64,000 nucleotides of DNA. It comes from Bermanella sp044597725 (lineage in GTDB: Bacteria; Pseudomonadota; Gammaproteobacteria; Pseudomonadales; Oceanobacteraceae). Under the pieces are notes generated by a model, which saw only the letters and a program-made list of their open reading frames with translations, was not told where the DNA came from and made no database searches. Shown here in pieces: positions 25,340 through 35,107 of this stretch (positions within the stretch are counted from its first letter, which is position 1; every line of letters starts with the position of its first letter). The stretch spans positions 3,534,001-3,598,000 of the forward strand of contig NZ_CP139003.1 of assembly GCF_044597725.1 (NCBI RefSeq). The letters are read 5' to 3'. The position numbers were made by a program, and so were the translations under genes.

Positions 25340-26632
25340 ATGAGTTATATTATCGATCGACGTTTGAACAGCAAAAACAAAAGCATGGTAAACCGCCAAC
25401 GGTTTTTACGTCGCTATAAATCGCATATCAAAAAGGCCGTGACCGATGCGGTAAACAGTCGTTCCATAACCGATATGGAGCGAGGTGAAAAGGTATCCAT
25501 TCCCACCCGAGATACCAAAGAACCTATTTTTAGCCACGGCCAAGGTGGTGCCCGTCAGCGCGTATTACCTGGCAACAAAGAATTTCATGCGGGTGATAAA
25601 ATATTGCGCCCCAAAGGTGAAGGGCAAGGTGGCGGTAGCGGCGATGGCAGTGCCAGTAACCAAGGTGAAGGCATTGACGATTTTTCTTTTTACATTTCTA
25701 AAGATGAATTTTTAGACTATGTGTTCGAAGACTTAGCGCTTCCCAACATGGTCAAAAAGACCCTAACCGAACACGATGCTCTTGAATATCGCCGCGCTGG
25801 CTTTACCGCTACAGGAACGCCAAACAATTTAGCGGTAGTAAAATCTATGCGTAGTGCTCAAGCGCGCCGCATTGCTCTTAGTGCTAGCTCAAGACGCAAA
25901 CTCAAAGCGTTCAGAAAAGAGCTAGAAGAAGAACTAAACAAAGATGAGGATTTAAAGAACCCCATCAAAATTCGTGAATTAGAAGAACAAATTCAAAAAC
26001 TGGAAGATAAAATCAATAAAATTCCGTTTATTGATACCTTCGATATTCATTACCGAAATATTGTTAAAGAGCCTGTTCCCAGTACAAAAGCGGTGATGTT
26101 TTGTGTGATGGACGTATCTGGCTCCATGACCCAGCAAATAAAGGATATGGCAAAACGATTTTATATTTTGTTATACCTTTTCTTAGAACGAAACTATGAA
26201 AAAACCGAAGTGGTTTTTATTCGACATCACACCAGTGCAAAAGAGGTAACCGAAGAAGAGTTTTTCTATAGCCGAGAAACTGGCGGTACCATTGTCTCCA
26301 GCGCCCTAGAGCTCATGGCCGATATTATTGCCGAACGCTATAGCCCCGCCGAATGGAATATTTATGGTGCACAAGCCAGTGATGGCGATAACTGGGACGA
26401 TGACAGCCCACAATGCGCCGAAATACTTAGCCAACGTATCATGCCGCTTATGCAGTACTTTGCTTATATTGAGATTACGCCTCATGCCCACCAAGCTTTG
26501 TGGCGTGCCTATGAAGAATTAGCCCCCAGCTTAGGCGAGCGTTTCTCCATGGCGCAAATAACAGCGGCCGATGAAATATTCCCTGTATTTAGGGAGCTGT
26601 TTTCGCAACATAATATTAAGGAGGCGGTATGA
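25340..26632 (+). CDS. YeaH/YhbH-family (DUF444) protein
   Basis: The 430-residue protein is of the DUF444 family, always near PrkA and SpoVR. It has a basic N-terminus (NRQRFLRRYKSHIKKAV), a Gly-rich linker (about 95-110), a charged helix at about 190-230, and a von Willebrand A-like domain with the metal-site motif VMDVSGSM at about 256. The reaction, if any, is unknown; it probably works with PrkA in the same stress response. It has AGAGAGG upstream and overlaps spoVR by 4 bp (ATGA). Confidence 0.93.
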   Translation: MSYIIDRRLNSKNKSMVNRQRFLRRYKSHIKKAVTDAVNSRSITDMERGEKVSIPTRDTKEPIFSHGQGGARQRVLPGNKEFHAGDKILRPKGEGQGGGSGDGSASNQGEGIDDFSFYISKDEFLDYVFEDLALPNMVKKTLTEHDALEYRRAGFTATGTPNNLAVVKSMRSAQARRIALSASSRRKLKAFRKELEEELNKDEDLKNPIKIRELEEQIQKLEDKINKIPFIDTFDIHYRNIVKEPVPSTKAVMFCVMDVSGSMTQQIKDMAKRFYILLYLFLERNYEKTEVVFIRHHTSAKEVTEEEFFYSRETGGTIVSSALELMADIIAERYSPAEWNIYGAQASDGDNWDDDSPQCAEILSQRIMPLMQYFAYIEITPHAHQALWRAYEELAPSLGERFSMAQITAADEIFPVFRELFSQHNIKEAV

Positions 26633-28197
26633 CCATAAAGAAAGGCTCCGCCAAAAGACCATTTGAACCCATTTCAGAAGGTTCGGACTGGAACTTTGAT
26701 TTACTCAAAGCATACGATAAAGAAATTGCCCGTATTGCTAAAGAGTATCGCTTAGATACTTACCCTAACCAGATTGAGGTGATTACCGCTGAGCAAATGA
26801 TGGATGCCTATGCCAGTATTGGTATGCCTATTAGCTACCATCATTGGTCTTATGGTAAACAGTTTTTGCAAACCCAAACTCATTATAAGCGTGGCCAAAT
26901 GGGTTTGGCTTATGAAATTGTGATTAATAGTGACCCTTGTATTGCATACCTCATGGAAGAAAATACCATGACCATGCAGGCACTGGTTATTGCCCATGCC
27001 TGTTACGGACATAATAGCTTTTTTAAAGGCAATTATTTATTTAGAACATGGACCGATGCGAGTGCCATTATCGACTATCTCGTATTTGCTCGACAGTACA
27101 TTAAAGAGTGTGAAGAACGCTATGGCGTAGACTCGGTAGAAGATGTCTTAGATGCAGCTCATGCCTTAATGAACTACGGCGTTGACCGCTATAAACGCCC
27201 GCGCCCAATTAGTGCTGAAGAAGAACGTGAAAGACAAAAAAATCGTGAAGATATTTTACAAGAGCAAGTGAATGATCTTTGGCGTACCATTCCAACCACA
27301 GAAAAGAAAAAACGCAAAAAGAACCACCGCTACCCTCAAGAGCCACAAGAAAACCTGCTCTACTTTTTAGAAAAGAATGCACCTTTATTAAAACCATGGC
27401 AGCGGGAAGTGATTCGCATTGTGCGTAAACTGGCCCAGTATTTTTACCCTCAACGACAAACACAAGTTATGAATGAGGGTTGGGCAACCTTTTGGCATTA
27501 TACCTTGCTAAACACTCTCTATGATGAAGGTTTGGTAACCGATGGTTTTATCATGGAGTTTTTAAACAGCCATACCAATGTGGTTTATCAACCTGCGTTC
27601 GATAGTCCGTATTTCAGTGGCATAAACCCCTATGCTCTGGGTTTTAGTATGATGATTGACATACGCCGGATTTGTGAAAACCCCACTGAAGAAGATAAAC
27701 GTTGGTTCCCTGAAATTGCAGGCAGTGATTGGCTAGAAACTCTGCACTTTGCCATGCGTAATTTTAAAGATGAGAGTTTTGTTCTACAGTACTTGTCACC
27801 CAAGGTTATGCGAGACATGCATTTATTCAGCATCATGGATGATGATCGTAAAATGCATATCCAAATTGAAGCGATTCACGACGACGAAGGCTACCAACAG
27901 GTAAGAGAAAACTTAGCCAAACAATATGACTTGTCTTATCGCGAACCTAATATACAGGTTTATGAAGTGGATGTAGAAGGCGACCGTTCATTAACATTGC
28001 ACCACTATCGTCAAGATAATATACCTCTCAACGAAGATACCCACGAAGTGCTTAAGCACTTAAGAAAACTATGGGGCTTTGATGTGTATCTACAGTCGAT
28101 TGATGATCAAGGAAAGGTTGCTAAATCTTATGCCTGTACCCAGGAAAAAGAAAAAGATTATGACGTGGATATTCAACTTGATTTAAGTGTGCCGTAA
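26629..28197 (+). CDS. SpoVR-family protein (YcgB-like)
   Basis: The 522-residue protein matches the SpoVR/YcgB family in length and sequence: DWNFDLLKAYDKEIARIAKE at the N-terminus, CYGHNSFFKGNYLF, and MNEGWATFWHYTLL in the middle, whose His and Glu residues look like metal ligands. Its biochemical role is not established. It closes the prkA operon; an ATGA overlap with yeaH implies translational coupling. Confidence 0.94.
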   Translation: MTIKKGSAKRPFEPISEGSDWNFDLLKAYDKEIARIAKEYRLDTYPNQIEVITAEQMMDAYASIGMPISYHHWSYGKQFLQTQTHYKRGQMGLAYEIVINSDPCIAYLMEENTMTMQALVIAHACYGHNSFFKGNYLFRTWTDASAIIDYLVFARQYIKECEERYGVDSVEDVLDAAHALMNYGVDRYKRPRPISAEEERERQKNREDILQEQVNDLWRTIPTTEKKKRKKNHRYPQEPQENLLYFLEKNAPLLKPWQREVIRIVRKLAQYFYPQRQTQVMNEGWATFWHYTLLNTLYDEGLVTDGFIMEFLNSHTNVVYQPAFDSPYFSGINPYALGFSMMIDIRRICENPTEEDKRWFPEIAGSDWLETLHFAMRNFKDESFVLQYLSPKVMRDMHLFSIMDDDRKMHIQIEAIHDDEGYQQVRENLAKQYDLSYREPNIQVYEVDVEGDRSLTLHHYRQDNIPLNEDTHEVLKHLRKLWGFDVYLQSIDDQGKVAKSYACTQEKEKDYDVDIQLDLSVP

Positions 28198-28235
28198 ATA
28201 ACAAACTCATACGCAACATTCGAAAATCGTGGTGG

Positions 28236-29432
28236 CTACCAAGCCACCACAACATCCTCACGCTGAATAGCAAATCGAGAAGCTGTTTTCTCTAACTTGG
28301 CCACTGCGAACCTAGGCTGAACCTGAGTAATAGTGGCTTTGATTTTAGTATCGTGAAGTTGCGTTAGACCCTGCTGATCTAAGTTATAAAATGTACTGGT
28401 TCGAAATACAGTCAACTCATCACCTGGGCGCATACCCACACTACCACCTGTATCAAGGCGAATATATTCGCCCTTGGTATCTATAATTTTAGCCATGTAA
28501 GGCTGACAACCTAAGTTGGTATTTAAATCTTTAACCACCTTACTAATTAACGCTTTGGTTTTTTCGCCAAAGTCGCTTTTCCAATATACTGGCGTTGCAA
28601 ACCCCGTACGACGACGATCGTTATAATTCCACTCACCGCTGGCAGCATAGGTATTTTGAAACATCAACGAACCACTAATACCATCGTGGACATATACATC
28701 TAGAACAAAATTGCGCAACCTTTTTTCGCGATTAAGACCCACCATACTCAATGGTGTATCCCAAATACTGGGCATATCGGCGTTGGGGTTAATCATACCT
28801 AAATCACGAATAACACCACTTACCACAAATTGCGCGCCGAGCTCTTTTGCTAGCTCTACGCTATTGGTGAGCCTTTGCAAATTATTCTGTGACGATGGCG
28901 CACGGTCAACACTGGTGAACAACAAAACATGACCACTGTCCATGGCATGCAAGCGTTGACGGCCATTAATACTATTGGCCAATACGCCACTCAAACGTTG
29001 TTCTATGTTGGCTAACCCACCCAAAACTGCTTCTTCGGGGTTTTGCAATGCAAACCCAGCTACAGCAATCGCTTTGCGATAGCCATTACCTTGATTCACC
29101 TCACACTGGCCACCTTCAAAAAACTCAGCGCGAATTCTTACTTCATGAATACCTTGCTGAATTTTTTCTTCCAGCACTCGCACATGACGAAACTGCCCAT
29201 TGCTTTTCAGATTAACCTGATCCCGCGTGACTAACCCATCCACCAGCATTTGGGAGCTGTGAATAGAGCCTCCCATTTGCAACGAGGCTTGCCTTAATGC
29301 ATCACGAATGGCTTTATCTCGACTATCCACTAAATCGTTGGCCACCGCAGCACTGCCTACAGCGGTTATTTCTACCGCAGCAACCTGCCAGTGCACACCT
29401 AATAACGCCAATATTAGAACCAAGGCTTTCAT
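28236..29432 (-). CDS. flgT: Flagellar H-ring assembly protein FlgT
   Basis: The 398-residue exported protein (signal peptide cleaved near WQVAAVE) follows the FlgT three-part layout. The N-terminal part has VGSAAVANDLVDSRDKAIRDAL, the middle part IAVAGFALQNPEEAVLGGL and ELGAQFVVSGVIRDLG, and the C-terminal beta part YIRLDTGGSVGMRPGDELTV. In Vibrio FlgT forms the H ring around the LP ring of the sheathed polar flagellum and allows the motor T ring to assemble. AGGGGAG precedes the start. It lies 26 bp behind the FlgP gene, supporting the call. flgO is not adjacent. Confidence 0.85.
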   Translation of the reverse strand: MKALVLILALLGVHWQVAAVEITAVGSAAVANDLVDSRDKAIRDALRQASLQMGGSIHSSQMLVDGLVTRDQVNLKSNGQFRHVRVLEEKIQQGIHEVRIRAEFFEGGQCEVNQGNGYRKAIAVAGFALQNPEEAVLGGLANIEQRLSGVLANSINGRQRLHAMDSGHVLLFTSVDRAPSSQNNLQRLTNSVELAKELGAQFVVSGVIRDLGMINPNADMPSIWDTPLSMVGLNREKRLRNFVLDVYVHDGISGSLMFQNTYAASGEWNYNDRRRTGFATPVYWKSDFGEKTKALISKVVKDLNTNLGCQPYMAKIIDTKGEYIRLDTGGSVGMRPGDELTVFRTSTFYNLDQQGLTQLHDTKIKATITQVQPRFAVAKLEKTASRFAIQREDVVVAW

Positions 29433-29458
29433 ATTATGCTCCCCTGCCGCTTGACCGA

Positions 29459-30103
29459 CTAATCAACAAAATAGTGGTTGGTTTCAGGAATCGCCGACTG
29501 ACTTTGAATACGGTTAATATTTTGATAACGGCTTGTGCGCATGCCTTGGCCATTTTGCATGACTTTAGAAGTACAATCGGAGTTAAAGCGCATGGAATTT
29601 TCGGTTACTAAACAGTTACGAAAGCCAGCATCAATGACCATTTCTAGTACTGTTTCAACACTGCCATCTTCCATTACATCACTAGAAACCACTCGTGCAC
29701 CATGAATATAAGTATCAACATAGGTACGGAAACTATCATTTTGAACCACTAAGTCTCGCACGGTAGAACTACCAGATAAGCGAGTACCGTATACACGTTC
29801 TGCCATGGCACGATATGCATCAAGACGACTTGCTCTTATGGCCATTAAGCGTTTTTGCACATCACTTAAGCGTTTAGAATTAGGATTAACCGCACCATAA
29901 CCTACCACCCGCAATATAAGCGGAGCCACTGGGTCTACGTGGGTTTCCACCGGCTTGAGCATTTTTTCGCCCTGATTAGCGCCTACGTCCTTCACCTCTT
30001 GCTCTTCATCATCACCAAATCCGAACATGCTGCTTATGGTGCTACAGCCCGTTGTCATGGAAAGCATGGCAACGACGGCGAACATCCTAATCCCAATTTT
30101 CAT
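29459..30103 (-). CDS. flgP: LPP20-family lipoprotein FlgP
   Basis: The 214-residue lipoprotein has a signal ending MTTGCS, with Cys as the lipid site. The LPP20/FlgP domain follows at about 60-170 (VVGYGAVNPNSKRLSDVQKR and MAIRASRLDAYRAMAERVYG). In Vibrio FlgP builds the outer-membrane H ring with FlgO and FlgT and is needed for motility. AAGGAG precedes the start. A FliA-type promoter lies upstream, consistent with late flagellar expression. Confidence 0.85.
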   Translation of the reverse strand: MKIGIRMFAVVAMLSMTTGCSTISSMFGFGDDEEQEVKDVGANQGEKMLKPVETHVDPVAPLILRVVGYGAVNPNSKRLSDVQKRLMAIRASRLDAYRAMAERVYGTRLSGSSTVRDLVVQNDSFRTYVDTYIHGARVVSSDVMEDGSVETVLEMVIDAGFRNCLVTENSMRFNSDCTSKVMQNGQGMRTSRYQNINRIQSQSAIPETNHYFVD

Positions 30104-30133
30104 GCGGCTACTCCTTTTTAACTGTTAAGGAGG

Positions 30134-30160
30134 TTATCGGCCCCGACAAAAAATGATTTA
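30134..30160 (-). promoter_or_regulatory. FliA (sigma-28) promoter for flgP-flgT
   Basis: On the minus strand TAAATCAT (30153-30160) and GCCGATAA (30134-30141) are separated by exactly 11 bases. The -10 box is a perfect match to the flagellar sigma-28 consensus; the -35 box matches five of eight positions. Transcription would begin about 25 bases before the flgP start, leaving room only for the AAGGAG ribosome site. Confidence 0.75.
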
Positions 30161-30431
30161 GGTTTTTTAGAAAAGTTTCTTAGAAGGCAATAGCGCTAAT
30201 TCAATAAAATAGACAAATGACGCCACATTTGTATGGGGTATGTAAGTAAACGTTAACAGTAATAGGGAACAATAACGATGCTATGCATAAACAGACTTTT
30301 GCAATTTGCCCTATTGCACTAAACTATAACGTGCTTGCGCTAATATGCCATTATGCTCTGACAATTGTCGGGCACCTACATTCATATCCGCTATGCTTGT
30401 AGTATTGGCCAATTTTAAGGGAAACAAACTT
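30161..30431. other. Divergent intergenic region between flgP and the TraF-like gene
   Basis: Apart from the FliA promoter at its left edge I see no gene. Its right part should contain the promoter of the TraF-like gene, which has AAGGGAAAC before its ATG. An in-frame upstream ATG at 30345 exists but would add a non-signal leader and is rejected. Confidence 0.5.
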
Positions 30432-32030
30432 ATGCACTTCACCCATAAAAAACTATTGCTCGGTGCCGCCATTTCCTTGGCCGCCTATCAAGCCCACGCT
30501 GTTCCATTTATGCCAACCGATGCTCGTGCTATGGGGATGGGCGGCACCGGTGTTGCCTCGGCAGAAATTGCCAGTACCGTACAATTTAACCCGGCTTTAC
30601 TGGCCACCACTCGTGATGATGACCATTTTGGTTTAAAGGTTCCGCAATTTATGGCGGTCGTAGCCGACGATGATGGCTTTATTGATGAAGTAGAAGATTT
30701 TGATGAATCCGATAGCAATGGCAATACCAATATAGACAATTTACAAAATGCACTGGATATTGCGACTGGCCCCGGCGGTTTAGATGCTATTGTTCAAGCT
30801 GTGAACGATATAGATAACGCAACCACCACGAATGAACTAAAAGACGCGAGAAATGATTTAAATAGTAGTGTCGACAATTTGAGGGGCGTTGTCATTAGCA
30901 CTCAAGGAGCGACGCAACCAGATTCTGATCTAGTTGTATTCTCTGATTTAATCGCTTCCGATTTGGACGACCTAAATAGCAAAGCTTTGCGACTAAACTT
31001 AGGGGCAAACGTGGCTTTAGCCGTTCCAAGTAAAAAGTTCTCGTTAGCATTGAGCGCAGGTGGTACAGCTACTTTTTCAGGCCGGGTATTAGTATCAACT
31101 AGAGATACTGACTTAATGCGCAATTACACCCTAGGTACTAATCTTTACCTCGACAGCGTAGCGGACGTGCAGCAAGACCTTGATGCGCTTATCGAAGCGG
31201 AAGAAAATGGAACACCACAACAAGTGATTGACGCGGGTAATGCGTTAGACGAATCGCAAGCCAATTTAACAGGGTTTAGCTATGGCGGTGTAGACGGTGA
31301 AGGCGATACTGTTATTTATCAAAACGGTGAAATTGTTGAAGCTGACGCAGACCTACAATCAGAAGTTGAAATGATCGGTGTTGCCATTGCGGATATTGGT
31401 TTAACCGCCTCTCGTGTGTTTAACATTAAAGGACACGATATTGCCTTTGGTGTCACACCAAAGGTACAAAAGATTACCGTGTTTGATTATGTTCAGCGTC
31501 TCGATAGCGAAGAGGATTTCGACGAAGACAGTATCACTGAAAATACCGAAGAATATACCGAGCTTAATGTCGATTTAGGTGCCGCCTATCAATTTGGTGC
31601 GGAGAATCAATTTCAAGCTGGTGTAGTTATTAAAAACCTACTCGGTAAAGAGTTCGAAAGTGCTCGCTATGCAGATAGCAATGGCGCACTGGGTACGCTT
31701 ATTGAAGTTAACCCACAAATCCGCGCAGGTGTAAGTCATAAAACCAGCTGGACCAAAGTAGCGTTCGATTTAGACTTAACCGAAAACGACCCAGTAGCAT
31801 TTGAAGATGCCACCCAATATGCATCTATAGGTGCCGAGCTAAACGTATGGCGCACCTTGCAGTTACGTGCTGGTTATCGCGCTAACCTAGCCGGTAGCGA
31901 CCAAGATGTTATGACAGCCGGTATTGGTATTTCGCCTGCCATGGTTCACCTTGATATTGGTGCCATGGTGAATACCAGTGACCCAGAAAAAGAAGCCGGT
32001 GTCGCCATTGAATTTGGTGTTGAGTTTTAA
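30432..32030 (+). CDS. Outer-membrane protein of the TraF_2 ('conjugal transfer TraF'-like) family
   Basis: From the ATG at 30432 the product has 532 residues. A signal peptide (LLLGAAISLAAYQAHA) is followed by the family hallmark FMPTDARAMGMGGTGVASA, which resembles FadL/OmpP1 N-termini. Central segments are helical (about 90-160 and 230-265). The C-terminal half is barrel-like and ends GVAIEFGVEF. Despite the common database name, such chromosomal proteins have no shown part in conjugation, and no conjugation genes are nearby. The gene is single, with a strong terminator behind it. Confidence 0.72.
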   Translation: MHFTHKKLLLGAAISLAAYQAHAVPFMPTDARAMGMGGTGVASAEIASTVQFNPALLATTRDDDHFGLKVPQFMAVVADDDGFIDEVEDFDESDSNGNTNIDNLQNALDIATGPGGLDAIVQAVNDIDNATTTNELKDARNDLNSSVDNLRGVVISTQGATQPDSDLVVFSDLIASDLDDLNSKALRLNLGANVALAVPSKKFSLALSAGGTATFSGRVLVSTRDTDLMRNYTLGTNLYLDSVADVQQDLDALIEAEENGTPQQVIDAGNALDESQANLTGFSYGGVDGEGDTVIYQNGEIVEADADLQSEVEMIGVAIADIGLTASRVFNIKGHDIAFGVTPKVQKITVFDYVQRLDSEEDFDEDSITENTEEYTELNVDLGAAYQFGAENQFQAGVVIKNLLGKEFESARYADSNGALGTLIEVNPQIRAGVSHKTSWTKVAFDLDLTENDPVAFEDATQYASIGAELNVWRTLQLRAGYRANLAGSDQDVMTAGIGISPAMVHLDIGAMVNTSDPEKEAGVAIEFGVEF

Positions 32031-32073
32031 TAGCTCTCTACGCTCGGTTCATTAACGTCAAAACTAAAAAAAT

Positions 32074-32108
32074 CCGCAAGCCATGCCTTCATGGCTTGCG
32101 GTTTTTTT
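32074..32108. terminator. Strong intrinsic terminator after the TraF-like gene
   Basis: CCGCAAGCCATG pairs perfectly with CATGGCTTGCGG around a CCTT loop and is followed by seven T residues. A run of A residues before the stem would also let it work on the opposite strand. It separates the outer-membrane protein gene from cca. Confidence 0.92.
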
Positions 32109-32149
32109 ATGGTACACTGATGCTATTCATATTGAATTATTGAGGCATC

Positions 32150-33391
32150 ATGAAAACCTATCTTGTAGGTGGCGCCGTTCGTGACCAACTATTAGGCATT
32201 GCCATAAAGGATCGTGATTGGGTAGTTGTGGGTGCAACACCCGAAATCATGCTAGACAAAGGCTATAAACAAGTAGGGGCCGACTTTCCTGTTTTTTTAC
32301 ACCCAACGAGCCAAGAAGAATATGCTCTTGCCCGTACCGAGCGTAAATCGGGTAGCGGTTATCAAGGCTTTACCGTGGATTTCACACAGGATGTCACACT
32401 AGAAGACGATTTGGTGCGCCGCGATTTAACCATTAATGCCATGGCGCAAGATGAAAACGGCACAATTATTGACCCATTTAATGGCCAACAAGATTTAGAA
32501 AATAAAACCTTACGCCATGTAAGCCCCGCCTTTGCCGAAGACCCATTACGAGTTTTGCGCGTAGCACGTTTTGCTGCTCGCTTTCATCATTTAGGCTTTT
32601 CTGTTGCTAATGAAACCTTACAACTTATGACCCAGTTAAGTCATAGTGGTGAATTAGACAACCTGACGCCAGAGCGTATTTGGGTGGAAACCCAGCGCGC
32701 ACTTAGTGAAAAAAGCCCATGGATCTATTTTAAAGTATTGCGTGATTGCCAAGCGTTAAAAGCCTGCTTTAAAGAAGTAGATGATTTATTTGGCGTTCCA
32801 CAAACACCTATACATCACCCAGAAATAGATACTGGTATTCATACCTTGATGGTTTTAGAACAAGCCAGTGCATTAAGTAATGACACTGAAGTTCGGTTTG
32901 CAGCATTGGTACATGATTTAGGCAAAGCCAAAACACCAAAAGATAATTGGCCTAAACATCATGCCCATGAAAACTTAGGTTTAAAACCCATTAAGCAATT
33001 GTGTGAACGATTAAAAGTCCCTAATAAGCATCGAGAATTGGGCTTAAAAGTTTGTGAGTTCCATACCCATGTGCATCGTGCATTTGAGCTCAAAGCCACA
33101 ACCATATTTAAATTATTTAAACAAACCGATGCATTGCGTAAACCTGAACGATTTATGCAAATTTTATTGGCGTGTAAAGCGGACGCCAGAGGACGCCCTG
33201 GCTTTGAAAGTATTCCATACCGACAACTGGATTATTTATCCTATTGCTTAGAGCAAGTTCAGCAAGTGGATAATAAAGCTATTGCTGCATCGGGTTTATC
33301 GGGCATTGAAATTGGTAAAGCCATCGAGCAAGCCCAACTAGATGCCATTAAACATGCACAACAAAAACGAGATTTATTCCAGAAGCCATAA
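32150..33391 (+). CDS. cca: CCA-adding tRNA nucleotidyltransferase with HD domain
   Basis: The 413-residue enzyme adds or repairs the 3' CCA of tRNAs. The N-terminal polymerase part has TYLVGGAVRDQLLG and the metal pair in IKDRDWVVVG. A neck region follows with RRDLTINAMAQ and PLRVLRVARFAARFH. The C-terminal HD phosphohydrolase domain has VHDLGKAKTP and marks the long multifunctional bacterial class. The length is typical. Confidence 0.95.
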   Translation: MKTYLVGGAVRDQLLGIAIKDRDWVVVGATPEIMLDKGYKQVGADFPVFLHPTSQEEYALARTERKSGSGYQGFTVDFTQDVTLEDDLVRRDLTINAMAQDENGTIIDPFNGQQDLENKTLRHVSPAFAEDPLRVLRVARFAARFHHLGFSVANETLQLMTQLSHSGELDNLTPERIWVETQRALSEKSPWIYFKVLRDCQALKACFKEVDDLFGVPQTPIHHPEIDTGIHTLMVLEQASALSNDTEVRFAALVHDLGKAKTPKDNWPKHHAHENLGLKPIKQLCERLKVPNKHRELGLKVCEFHTHVHRAFELKATTIFKLFKQTDALRKPERFMQILLACKADARGRPGFESIPYRQLDYLSYCLEQVQQVDNKAIAASGLSGIEIGKAIEQAQLDAIKHAQQKRDLFQKP

Positions 33392-33393
33392 CT

Positions 33394-34140
33394 ATGACGC
33401 AAAAACGCTACGCACTTATTACTGGCGGTGCCCATCGCATTGGTGCTGCAATCGCAACACGTTTACACCAAGCGGGTTATGATATTCTGCTGCACTATGG
33501 CAAAAGTGAAGAGCAAGCCAAAGCGTTGCAACACTCACTTAATACGCAGCGACCACAATCGTGCCATATTAAAAGCGCAGCGCTTTCATTAGACAGTATT
33601 GCTCACATTGTTGATTGGGTAACGGAGCATACGCAACAAGCTCATACGGGCTTGGATGTATTGGTAAATAATGCCTCGGTGTTTTACCCAACGCCATGGC
33701 AAGAAGCATCAGCTCACGACTGGCAAGACATCATGACACTTAACGCACAAGTGCCGTTCTTTTTAACACAAGGCTTATTGTCTTTATTAAAACAGAACCA
33801 TGGCTGTGTCATTAATCTTATCGATATTCATGCCGAACGTGGTTTAGAGCAACACCCCATTTATAGCGCTTCAAAAGCGGCTCTTAAAATGCTGACGTTA
33901 TCTTTAGCAAAAGATTATGGTAATGAAATTAGAGCCAATGGCATTAGCCCTGGAGCCATATTATGGCCTGGACAAGACGATATAAGCGAGCAAGCCAAGC
34001 AAAGTGTATTAGAGAAAGTGCCCATGCAACGTTTAGGTGATGTGGATAATATTGCCCAAACCGCACTATTTTTGTGTGAAAACGATTATATAAATGGGCA
34101 AATAATTAACATAGATGGCGGAAGAACAACTCATTCTTGA
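33394..34140 (+). CDS. Short-chain dehydrogenase, probable pteridine reductase
   Basis: The 248-residue SDR enzyme starts 3 bp behind cca. It has the Rossmann motif ALITGGAHRIGAAIATRL, NNASVFYPT, and the catalytic YSASKAALK; the Arg in GGAHRIG suits NADPH binding. This resembles pteridine reductases and FolM-type dihydromonapterin reductases. The convergent folK-folB pair next to it supports a pterin/folate role, but the substrate is inferred. Confidence 0.8.
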   Translation: MTQKRYALITGGAHRIGAAIATRLHQAGYDILLHYGKSEEQAKALQHSLNTQRPQSCHIKSAALSLDSIAHIVDWVTEHTQQAHTGLDVLVNNASVFYPTPWQEASAHDWQDIMTLNAQVPFFLTQGLLSLLKQNHGCVINLIDIHAERGLEQHPIYSASKAALKMLTLSLAKDYGNEIRANGISPGAILWPGQDDISEQAKQSVLEKVPMQRLGDVDNIAQTALFLCENDYINGQIINIDGGRTTHS

Positions 34141-34219
34141 TTATTAATGGTGAATTTTTAGTGTTTAATTATTAATCGTAATTAAACAGTCACAACTCAC
34201 AATTAACAACTCAAAAAAG

Positions 34220-34702
34220 CTACAGTTCAACCTGCCATAGTTTTTGTTTTTCTTTATCATAGAAAAACCATAGCCGTCCATAAGTCACACCCAGCTCTGG
34301 GTGTAGTTCGTCGGCGGCTAAGTCAACCATAGGAAGCAATACAAAAGCATTTTTGGTGATTTCATCGCGGGGCAGTTCTACACCGTCGATGGTGCCGACT
34401 AAATCATCATAGGTTAGAATATCAATATCCAGTGTACGGCCACCAAACTTTGGCCCCGACCGATCGCGACCATAATTATCTTCTATTTGCTTAAGGGCTT
34501 GGTTTAAATCACCCACACTTAATTGAGTTTCAAACTTAGCCACTAGATTGTAAAAATTATCGCCATCAAAACCCACCGCTTCACTTTCGTAAATGGGCGA
34601 TAGGGTTAACGCACCAAACTCTTGGGCCAAGGCTTGCAAACAACCTTTAATATTATTTTGTCGATCGATATTACTACCGATACTGACATAGACTACCGCC
34701 AC
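34220..34702 (-). CDS. folK: 6-hydroxymethyl-7,8-dihydropterin pyrophosphokinase FolK
   Basis: The 160-residue enzyme carries the HPPK pattern: YVSIGSNIDRQNNIKGCL at the N-terminus, GRDRSGPKFGGRTLDIDILT in the middle with the two metal-binding Asp residues, and LPRDEITKNAFVLLPM. It passes pyrophosphate from ATP to the pterin in folate synthesis. It follows folB by 10 bp in the same unit. Confidence 0.95.
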   Translation of the reverse strand: MAVVYVSIGSNIDRQNNIKGCLQALAQEFGALTLSPIYESEAVGFDGDNFYNLVAKFETQLSVGDLNQALKQIEDNYGRDRSGPKFGGRTLDIDILTYDDLVGTIDGVELPRDEITKNAFVLLPMVDLAADELHPELGVTYGRLWFFYDKEKQKLWQVEL

Positions 34703-34712
34703 TGAAACCTCA

Positions 34713-35081
34713 TTATTTATCTAATACTTGGGACTGGCCACGTTCAATTTCAACGCCAACGCCTCTCGCCTGAGGAATCGCATGGGGTTTGGTTACCCGT
34801 AATCGTAACCAGGTTACATGGAACTCATGCAATAAAATATCGGCAACCGCTTCGGCCATGGTTTCAACCAATAAAAACTCACTGCCACCTACAAACTCTA
34901 AAAGCCGATCACTCACTGCTTTGTAATTAAGCGCTAGCTCAATATTTTCAGATTGCGCCGCAGGCTTATTGTCCCACGCCATGGTGAGATCAAGCAAAAC
35001 TTCTTGCTTAACCTCTCGCTCCCAGTCATAAATACCAATAATGGTCTCAACTGACAGGTTGTTAATAAATACTTTATCCAT
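34713..35081 (-). CDS. folB: Dihydroneopterin aldolase FolB
   Basis: The 122-residue protein has the family pattern: INNLSVETIIGIYDWEREVK, LNYKAVSDRLLEFV, LLVETMAEAVADILL, and LRVTKPHAIPQARGVGVEI with the substrate-binding Lys. It cleaves dihydroneopterin to hydroxymethyl-dihydropterin and glycolaldehyde, the step before FolK. It lies between tsaD and folK on the minus strand. Confidence 0.95.
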   Translation of the reverse strand: MDKVFINNLSVETIIGIYDWEREVKQEVLLDLTMAWDNKPAAQSENIELALNYKAVSDRLLEFVGGSEFLLVETMAEAVADILLHEFHVTWLRLRVTKPHAIPQARGVGVEIERGQSQVLDK

Positions 35082-35107
35082 AAAAACTCATTTTTTGCAG
35101 CCAGTTA

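Noticed and set aside
28229..28250. Terminator between spoVR and flgT
   Set aside because: A 9-bp stem is present between the convergent genes, but no T-run follows on either strand and it overlaps the flgT stop; not strong enough to list.
30432..32030. Conjugation gene traF
   Set aside because: The TraF_2 name is a database label; the protein is barrel-like and no transfer genes are present.
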